Origin: Prevotellaceae bacterium
GTDB lineage: Bacteria; Bacteroidota; Bacteroidia; Bacteroidales; UBA932
Reading direction: 5' to 3'
Length of the DNA: 5,086 bases
Assembly: GCA_031288885.1 (NCBI GenBank)
Contig: JAITQP010000307.1
Coordinates: forward strand, 1-5,086
The translations under genes and the position numbers were made by a program. Shown here piece by piece: positions 1-3,807 of this stretch (its first letter is position 1; each line of letters begins with the position of its first letter). The notes beneath the pieces are model-generated. The model was not told the DNA's origin. It made no database searches and saw only the letters and a list, made by a program, of their open reading frames with translations.

Positions 1-137
1 TTCTCCGCCGAGTGGTAGTCGGAGCTTTCGAGCAGCGCCGATTGCGGGAACATATCCCGCACCTTGAGGTAAATGCTCACCGGCGTTTGCAGGTCGGCAA
101 GCAGCGTTTTTTTGATAACCGTCAGCAATGTCTTCAT
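1..137 (-). CDS. trpE: anthranilate synthase component I, N-terminal fragment (partial)
   Basis: Only the first 45 codons are present; the gene continues past the left edge. The translation starts MKTLLTVIKKTLLADLQTP and continues with VSIYLKVRDMFPQSALLESS then DYHSAE. The 'TPVSIYLKVRD...SALLESSDYHSAE' pattern is the conserved N-terminal region of TrpE, where the LLESS segment contributes to the tryptophan feedback site. TrpE converts chorismate to anthranilate using ammonia supplied by TrpG, the first committed step of tryptophan synthesis. It lies downstream of trpB on the same strand, as in Bacteroides-type trp operons, where trpG, trpD, trpC, trpF and trpA usually follow. The ATG is the natural start because homology begins just after it. 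It is preceded only by GAC and then heptamer repeat, so its upstream translation context comes from the repeat. The identification rests on a short fragment but the motif is characteristic. Confidence 0.87.
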   Translation of the reverse strand, partial: MKTLLTVIKKTLLADLQTPVSIYLKVRDMFPQSALLESSDYHSAE

Positions 138-140
138 GTC

Positions 141-276
141 AATTAGGAATTAAGAATTACGAATTAATTACGAATTAGGAATTACGAATTAGGAATTAAA
201 TTAAGGGTAAAGAATAGGGCTAACGCGCGTAGCGTAAGTCCTAATTCCTAATTCCTAATTCGTAATTCCTAATTCC
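141..276. repeat. heptamer inverted-repeat unit 1 (between S23-type gene and trpE)
   Basis: Tandem heptamers GAATTA(G/C) run forward at about 141-200 and reverse-complemented at 241-276. Positions 172-198 and 249-275 are a perfect 27-bp inverted repeat around a 50-base loop. The loop contains CGCGTAGCG at 226-234. On the minus-strand transcript this would fold into a long AT-rich hairpin between the S23-type stop codon and the trpE start. The unit fills practically the whole spacer (138-279). An imperfect direct repeat flanks it: TCTTCATGTC at 131-140 and TCTTCAGTC at 277-285. Confidence 0.9.
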
Positions 277-279
277 TCT

Positions 280-630
280 TCAGTCTTTCATACTTTTCAT
301 AATGCTGCCAATAATTCGAAGCAGCTCTTCAATATCCGTAAGCAGGGATTGCGCTATTTTTTCGTCAATAATCTGCGTATCGCGCAAAAGCCTTACCCAG
401 TAGCCGGTCTCCCGTGCTTCTTTATAGGCTATAGATAGCTTTGAGGAAAAATCTTTTCGGGAGTATCCCCCCACAGCTTCTTCAACATTTGCTCCGATTG
501 ATGTTCCACACCTGAGAAGCTGCTTTGAAAGCACAAACTCCCTCTTCTCATCTGTGAGATATTGGTAACACTTTACTATTCGGATAGCAAAAGCATAACT
601 TTTTTCAAGAACAATATTATTAGACTTCAT
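280..630 (-). CDS. four-helix-bundle protein, S23 / 23S rRNA intervening-sequence protein family
   Basis: This 116-residue protein carries the family's hallmark core: 'FAIRIVKCYQYLTDEKREFVLSKQ' near residues 14-37, LLRCGTSIGANVEEA near 38-52 and 'YKEARETGYWVRLLRD' near 69-84. Its length is typical. Family members were first found inside intervening sequences of 23S rRNA genes in Leptospira and relatives, and similar small proteins occur as stand-alone genes in many genomes. They are distantly related in fold to the Avd accessory protein of diversity-generating retroelements, a basic barrel that binds nucleic acid. The biochemical role of stand-alone members is unknown; nucleic-acid binding is only a family-based guess. 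There is no signal peptide or membrane segment. The gene is visibly more AT-rich than trpB and trpE, which suggests acquisition. Its ATG and TGA lie within three bases of the flanking repeat units. It has no convincing promoter, so it may be transcribed by read-through from trpB. Confidence 0.9.
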   Translation of the reverse strand: MKSNNIVLEKSYAFAIRIVKCYQYLTDEKREFVLSKQLLRCGTSIGANVEEAVGGYSRKDFSSKLSIAYKEARETGYWVRLLRDTQIIDEKIAQSLLTDIEELLRIIGSIMKSMKD

Positions 631-632
631 TT

Positions 633-815
633 TAATTACGAATTACGAATTAGGAATTAGGAATTAAAAACAAAAAAAACAATAGTATATTGTTACAATA
701 ATAACATTTATCTGTTAGGTATGAATTGTCAATTAAGCATTAGGAAGAGGATTGACACGCGTAGCGCAATTCCTAATTCGTAATTCCTAATTCCTAATTC
801 CTAATTCGTAATTCC
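633..815. repeat. heptamer inverted-repeat unit 2 (between trpB and S23-type gene, overlapping the trpB end)
   Basis: Forward GAATTA(G/C) heptamers at 633-666 face reverse-complement heptamers at 768-815. Positions 640-666 and 788-814 are a perfect 27-bp inverted repeat, the same arm length as unit 1 but with the G/C heptamer variants in a different order. The loop is about 120 bases, AT-rich, and carries CGCGTAGCG at 758-766, just before the reverse block as in unit 1. It also holds a short palindrome, TATTGTTACAATA (688-700). The right arm overlaps the last codons of trpB. Confidence 0.9.
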
Positions 816-1968
816 CCATGTCTTTGTCGCCGCGCCCCGACAGGGTGAGCACCACCACGTCGTTTGGCCGGAAAGCCTTGAGGCGGAACACCCCCAGCGC
901 GTGCGCCGTTTCCAGCGCCGGAATAATGCCCTCGAGCTGCGTGAGCTCCATGGCCGCCGCCAGCGCCTCGTCGTCGGTCACGGCGAGGTACTCCGCCCGA
1001 CCGGTTACGGCAAGGTTGGCGTGCAGCGGCCCAATGCCCGGGTAGTCCAGACCGGCGGAGATGGAGTACGGCTCCGTGATTTGCCCGTCGTCGGTTTGCA
1101 TCACAAAGGTGTGCGCGCCGTGGATGATACCCCGCTTGCCGAGGTGGATGGTGGCGGCGGTTTGGTCGGTGTTCACGCCCAGACCGGCCGCCTCCGCGCC
1201 GATGAGCTTCACGCGCTCGTCGTTGAGGTAGTGGTAGAACGTACCGGCGGCGTTGCTGCCGCCGCCCACGCAGGCAATGAGGTAGTCGGGGTAGTCGCGC
1301 CCTGTGCGCTCGGCGAGCTGCGCTTTTATCTCCTCGCTAATCACCGACTGAAACCGCGTCACCATGTCGGGGTAGGGGTGGGGGCCTACGGTGGAGCCAA
1401 TGATGTAGTGCGTATCCGACGGGTTGCAGCACCAGTCGCGGATGGCCTCGTTGGTGGCGTCCTTGAGCGTTTTGTTGCCGCTGGTGACGGAGCGCACCTC
1501 CGCGCCCAGCATTTGCATTTTTTGCACGTTGAGGCGCTGCCGCGCAATGTCCGTTTCGCCCATGTACACGATGCAGCGCATTCCCTTCAGGGCGCACACG
1601 GTGGCGGTGGCCACGCCGTGCTGCCCCGCGCCCGTTTCGGCAATGATGCGGGTTTTGCCCATGCGCTGCGCGAGGAGGATTTGCCCCACGGTGTTGTTGA
1701 TTTTGTGCGCGCCGGTGTGGTTGAGGTCTTCGCGCTTGAGGTAGATGCGCGTGGCGTACCGCTCCGACAGGCGGCCGGCAAAGTACAGCGGCGACGGGCG
1801 CCCCACGTAGTCGCGCAGCAGCGCGTCGAGCTCGGCCTTGAACGACGGGTCGCCGATAATCTTCAGGTAGCTTTCCTTTAGCGCCTCCACGTTGGCGTAG
1901 AGGATTTCGGGGATGTACGCCCCGCCGAACTCGCCGTAGCGGCCGTTGTTGTTTACGTTGTAATCCAT
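787..1968 (-). CDS. trpB: tryptophan synthase beta subunit
   Basis: TrpB condenses indole, channelled from TrpA, with L-serine to give tryptophan, using pyridoxal phosphate (PLP) in a cytoplasmic alpha2-beta2 complex. The 393-residue protein is near the usual length of about 395. It has the N-terminal '[13 protein letters not shown]' motif, the PLP-binding Lys89 in HTGAHKINN, catalytic Glu111 in AETGAGQHG, the phosphate loop GGGSNA at 235-240, Glu351-region EGIIPALE, and Ser377 in LSGRGDKD contacting the cofactor pyridine nitrogen. It is the canonical TrpB1 type. The start ATG gives the expected N-terminus and lies 21 bases after the attenuator U-run. The odd point is the C-terminus: after GDKDM the residues GNYELGIRN and the TAG stop are encoded by the heptamer repeat, replacing whatever tail the ancestor had. 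All catalytic residues are intact, so activity is expected. It is the first structural gene of the operon, ahead of trpE. Confidence 0.97.
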   Translation of the reverse strand: MDYNVNNNGRYGEFGGAYIPEILYANVEALKESYLKIIGDPSFKAELDALLRDYVGRPSPLYFAGRLSERYATRIYLKREDLNHTGAHKINNTVGQILLAQRMGKTRIIAETGAGQHGVATATVCALKGMRCIVYMGETDIARQRLNVQKMQMLGAEVRSVTSGNKTLKDATNEAIRDWCCNPSDTHYIIGSTVGPHPYPDMVTRFQSVISEEIKAQLAERTGRDYPDYLIACVGGGSNAAGTFYHYLNDERVKLIGAEAAGLGVNTDQTAATIHLGKRGIIHGAHTFVMQTDDGQITEPYSISAGLDYPGIGPLHANLAVTGRAEYLAVTDDEALAAAMELTQLEGIIPALETAHALGVFRLKAFRPNDVVVLTLSGRGDKDMGNYELGIRN

Positions 1969-1988
1969 AGCGATAGCTGGTGTTGCGG

Positions 1989-2023
1989 AAAAAACTAAGG
2001 GCTGTCGTGAGTGGACAGCCCTT
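1989..2023 (-). terminator. trp attenuator: intrinsic terminator ahead of trpB
   Basis: On the minus-strand RNA, AAGGGCTGTC pairs perfectly with GACAGCCCTT (10-bp stem, 7-base loop CACTCAC), followed by AG and six U residues (plus-strand A-run 1989-1994). It lies downstream of the Trp-rich leader ORF and 21 bases before the trpB ATG, so it can only make sense as a conditional terminator of the operon. The plus-strand reading of the same hairpin has only a broken T-tract and no gene ending just before it. Confidence 0.88.
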
Positions 2024-2121
2024 TGCTTGTTTTTATCGTTGTATGCTAAAACATGGCGCTACCTGTTCACGACTTTGAAAAGCTGCGAACGCCACCACCA
2101 AGTATTATTAGCATAACAGGT
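2014..2121 (-). promoter_or_regulatory. trp leader RNA with mutually exclusive pairings (antiterminator candidate)
   Basis: Segments are given as minus-strand RNA. CAGCUUUU (2078-2085), six bases after the last Trp codon, can pair with the terminator 5' arm AAGGGCUG (2016-2023) over 8 bp including two G-U pairs, forming an antiterminator. GUCGUGA (2067-2073) can pair with UCACGAC (2004-2010) in the terminator loop and 3' arm. Early leader pairings are UAUGCUAA (2108-2115) with UUAGCAUA (2042-2049), reinforced by UGGCG (2090-2094) with CGCCA (2054-2058), and alternatively ACCUGUU (2115-2121) with AACAGGU (2061-2067). A ribosome stalled at the Trp codons would mask the early segments. The pairings are visible; which ones form is inference and no energies were computed. 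Confidence 0.6.
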
Positions 2122-2124
2122 CAT
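2059..2124 (-). CDS. trpL: trp operon leader peptide with three consecutive Trp codons
   Basis: This 21-codon ORF begins MTCYANNTWWWR and ends VVNR before TAG. The three TGG codons in a row (plus strand 2092-2100) sit at residues 9-11. Chance TGGTGGTGG in a short ORF located between a promoter and a terminator ahead of trpB is very unlikely, so this is read as a leader peptide sensing charged tRNA-Trp. When tryptophan is low the ribosome stalls on the Trp codons and termination ahead of trpB should be relieved. When it is plentiful the ribosome runs to the stop codon and the terminator forms. The start is the only in-frame ATG nearby and lies about 19-20 bases after the likely transcription start. 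There is no Shine-Dalgarno sequence, as is usual in this phylum. The peptide is thought to have no function apart from its translation. Confidence 0.88.
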   Translation of the reverse strand: MTCYANNTWWWRSQLFKVVNR

Positions 2125-2149
2125 AACATCATGTTCAAATTAGACGCAG

Positions 2150-2181
2150 CAAATTTATATTATTATTTTGTAAACTCCAAA
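2150..2181 (-). promoter_or_regulatory. trp operon promoter, Bacteroidetes type
   Basis: On the minus strand TTTG (plus 2178-2181) is followed after 20 bp by TAAATTTG (plus 2150-2157). This matches the Bacteroidetes sigma-factor consensus TTTG, 19-21 bp spacer, TAnnTTTG exactly. Transcription would begin near 2143, giving a 5' leader of about 20 bases to the leader peptide ATG. Confidence 0.8.
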
Positions 2182-2332
2182 TTTTTTTGGGGAAAATTAG
2201 AAAAATTATTGATAGCTAATGTAGGGTAGCGTTTCAAGTTCACCCGCCCCTACCCTTATTCTCATTGCGAGCGTAACCAATCCAGAGCGGTTTGGTTGTG
2301 ATTTACAAAATCAAGAAATAGAATGCCGCTGT
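2182..2332. other. intergenic spacer with two imperfect palindromes
   Basis: No coding region is supported here. Two hairpin-prone segments are visible. GTAGGG (2221-2226) can pair with CCCTAC (2248-2253), with GGGTA/TACCC as an alternative register. CGTAACCAA (2272-2280) can pair with TTGGTTGTG (2292-2300) over 9 bp with two G-U pairs and an 11-base loop. Neither is followed by a good T-run in either direction, so they are not called terminators. CATTGCGAGCGTAACCAATCC resembles dispersed palindromic repeats seen in several bacterial genomes; that resemblance is from memory. Confidence 0.35.
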
Positions 2333-2361
2333 TTTGTGTAGGTGATTTTATGCTACCTTTG
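2333..2361 (+). promoter_or_regulatory. candidate promoter of the two-component operon, Bacteroidetes type
   Basis: TTTG at 2333-2336 is followed after 17 bp by TACCTTTG at 2354-2361, matching TAnnTTTG. The spacer is at the short end of the reported range (about 17-23 bp in Flavobacterium). The likely start near 2368 leaves an untranslated leader of about 87 bases before the response regulator ATG. No sigma-54 -24/-12 element (GG/GC spaced pair) is evident here, so the operon seems to be driven by the housekeeping sigma factor. Confidence 0.62.
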
Positions 2362-2376
2362 CAGTAAAAACATTTT

Positions 2377-2401
2377 TGCTATAGCATACGCGTGTAGCGT
2401 A
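2377..2401 (+). repeat. paired palindromes in the regulator leader; third CGCGTAGCG-like copy
   Basis: TGCTATAGCA (2377-2386) is a perfect 10-bp palindrome, immediately followed by TACGC (2387-2391) and GCGTA (2397-2401) as an inverted repeat. The segment CGCGTGTAGCG (2389-2399) equals the CGCGTAGCG core of the two heptamer units with two extra bases. Here no heptamer arms flank it. It would lie in the 5' leader of the two-component transcript. Function is unknown: it may be an operator, an RNA element or a remnant of a dispersed repeat. Confidence 0.4.
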
Positions 2402-2454
2402 CTGAATACTTGGAAGTCGGATTATTCATTAACCATAAAAACCATACTCAAGCC

Positions 2455-3807
2455 ATGCACCTCCGCCAAGCCAACATTCTCGTGATAGACGACGACAAGG
2501 ACATCCTCACCGCCGTCCGTTTCCTGCTCAAGCCGGAGGTGAAAAGCATCGTCACGGACTCCAACCCCGAAAACCTCCGCCGCCTCCTCTCCGAAAACGA
2601 CTTCGACCTGCTGCTGCTGGACATGAATTTTGTCAGCTCCATGAACACCGGCAACGAGGGCATTTACTGGCTGCGGCAGGTAAAGGGCTGGAATAGCAAG
2701 GTGAGGGTAATCATGATTACCGCGTACGCCGACATCGAGCTGGCCATTAAGTCGCTTAAGGAGGGCGCTGACGACTTTTTGGTAAAGCCATGGCACAACG
2801 AAAACCTGCTCAGCACGCTGCGGGAAACGCTGGAGAAGCGCGACGCTACAGGCGAAAAAAAGGCGCGGACAAAGGAAAAACCGGCGGCGGGCATGATTGG
2901 CGCGTCGGAAATCATGAACGCCCTTTTCCGAAAATTGGAGAAAATTGCGCCTACCGACGCCAACGTGCTCATCATGGGCGAGAATGGCACCGGTAAAGAC
3001 CTCATTGCGCAGGCCATTTTCAGCGCCTCGCTCCGCAGGCACAAGCCCTTTGTGAAAGTTGACGCAGGCGCGCTGACCGAAACCCTGTTTGAAAGCGAGC
3101 TCTTTGGGCACAAAAAGGGCGCCTTTACCGATGCCCGCGAAGACCGCACCGGCCTGATTGAATCGGCCAACGGCGGCACGCTGTTTTTGGACGAAATCGG
3201 GAATATCTCCCTGCAGCAGCAGGCAAAGCTGCTAACGGTGCTGCAAAACCGGCAAGTCGTCCGGCTCGGCTCCAACACGCCCACGCCGGTGGACATCCGG
3301 CTCATCACCGCCACCAACGTGCCCTTTGCCGAGCTGGCCAACGAGCAGCGCTTCAGGAAAGACCTGATTTACCGCATCAACACGGTGGAAATAACCGCTC
3401 CACCCCTGCGGGAGCGCGGCGGCGACGTTATCCTGCTCGCCGAACACTTTCTGCGCATGTACACCCAAAAGTACGTAAAGCCCGAGTTGTCCCTCTCCGA
3501 GCCGGCAAAGGAGAAGCTGCTCCGGTACCACTACCCGGGCAACGTGCGCGAGCTGCAGTACGCCATGGAAAGGGCGGTAATCATGTCCGGCGGCAAGGCG
3601 CTGCAGCCGGACGAGGTTGTTTTTTCGCCCCTTGAGCAAAAACCGGCAGAGGCGCAAGCCGCGCACACCTACAACCTTGAGGAGCTCGAGCGCAAGGCCA
3701 TTATCCACGCCATCGAAAAGCACGGCGGGAACATCTCCAAAGCCGCAAAGGAGCTGGGGCTTACAAGAGCCGCGCTCTACCGGCGGTTGGAAAAATACGG
3801 GATTTGA
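2455..3807 (+). CDS. sigma-54-dependent response regulator, NtrC family
   Basis: A 450-residue cytoplasmic transcription activator with three domains. The receiver (about 6-125) has acidic Asp12/Asp13, phosphoacceptor Asp56 in LLLLDMNF, Thr89 and Lys111 in KPW. Its loop after Asp56 is long (SSMNTGNEG), a form I recall from Bacteroidetes homologues. The AAA+ domain (about 147-385) has Walker A GENGTGKD (175-182), the sigma-54 contact loop GAFTDA (222-227) in place of GAFTGA, Walker B GTLFLDEIG (Asp246, Glu247) and arginine-finger region FRKDLIYRIN (300-309). A Fis-type helix-turn-helix occupies about 408-450, ending NISKAAKELGLTRAALYRRL. Phosphorylation by the adjacent kinase should trigger oligomerisation and ATP-driven opening of sigma-54 promoters. 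The ATG at 2455 is preferred over a TTG at 2410, whose 15-residue extension lacks family similarity. Target genes are not deducible from the window. Confidence 0.95.
   Translation: MHLRQANILVIDDDKDILTAVRFLLKPEVKSIVTDSNPENLRRLLSENDFDLLLLDMNFVSSMNTGNEGIYWLRQVKGWNSKVRVIMITAYADIELAIKSLKEGADDFLVKPWHNENLLSTLRETLEKRDATGEKKARTKEKPAAGMIGASEIMNALFRKLEKIAPTDANVLIMGENGTGKDLIAQAIFSASLRRHKPFVKVDAGALTETLFESELFGHKKGAFTDAREDRTGLIESANGGTLFLDEIGNISLQQQAKLLTVLQNRQVVRLGSNTPTPVDIRLITATNVPFAELANEQRFRKDLIYRINTVEITAPPLRERGGDVILLAEHFLRMYTQKYVKPELSLSEPAKEKLLRYHYPGNVRELQYAMERAVIMSGGKALQPDEVVFSPLEQKPAEAQAAHTYNLEELERKAIIHAIEKHGGNISKAAKELGLTRAALYRRLEKYGI

Larger units (their letters stand above)
141..816 (-). mobile_element. 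candidate composite insertion: S23-type gene between two heptamer inverted-repeat units
   Basis: Two structurally matched repeat units (141-276 and 633-815) bracket the four-helix-bundle gene at 280-630, and the whole block separates trpB from trpE. The direct repeat CATGTC occurs flush on the left (135-140) and one base outside the repeat on the right (817-822), which could be a target duplication. Removing the block with one CATGTC copy would join trpB in frame to trpE (GDKDM then KTLL) without a stop, so simple excision may not give the ancestral sequence. The block is AT-rich between GC-rich genes. No transposase is present, so any movement would need a helper or be passive. Calling it a mobile element is inference from layout, not recognition of a named family. 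Confidence 0.42.

Noticed and set aside
280..630. Diversity-generating retroelement (S23-type protein as Avd)
   Set aside because: The sequence fits the stand-alone S23 family. There is no reverse transcriptase, template repeat or variable repeat in the window.
680..700. Promoter for the S23-type gene (TACTATTG on the minus strand, 680-687)
   Set aside because: It has one mismatch to TAnnTTTG and no TTTG or TTG at a workable distance upstream, so read-through from trpB is more likely. TATTGTTACAATA could be an operator, but a 13-bp palindrome in AT-rich DNA is weak evidence.
139..815. CRISPR array
   Set aside because: The repeats are contiguous heptamers in both orientations with no regular unique spacers and no cas genes.
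901..1881. Long plus-strand open frame (326 codons) opposite trpB
   Set aside because: It is the antisense shadow of trpB in GC-rich DNA. Its translation is low-complexity and rich in V, G, A, R and H, without recognisable domains, while the opposite strand has all TrpB catalytic motifs.
1997..2035. Plus-strand terminator from the same hairpin
   Set aside because: The plus-strand T-tract is interrupted (TTTGCTTGTTTTT) and no plus-strand gene ends nearby. The minus-strand reading has a six-U run and fits the trp leader.
2410..2454. TTG at 2410 as start of the response regulator
   Set aside because: The added 15 residues do not resemble receiver-domain N-termini, and the ATG at 2455 gives the usual short lead into NILVIDDD.
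2422..3341. Minus-strand open frames opposite the response regulator
   Set aside because: They overlap a gene with complete receiver, AAA+ and Fis motifs and show only compositionally biased, unrecognisable translations.
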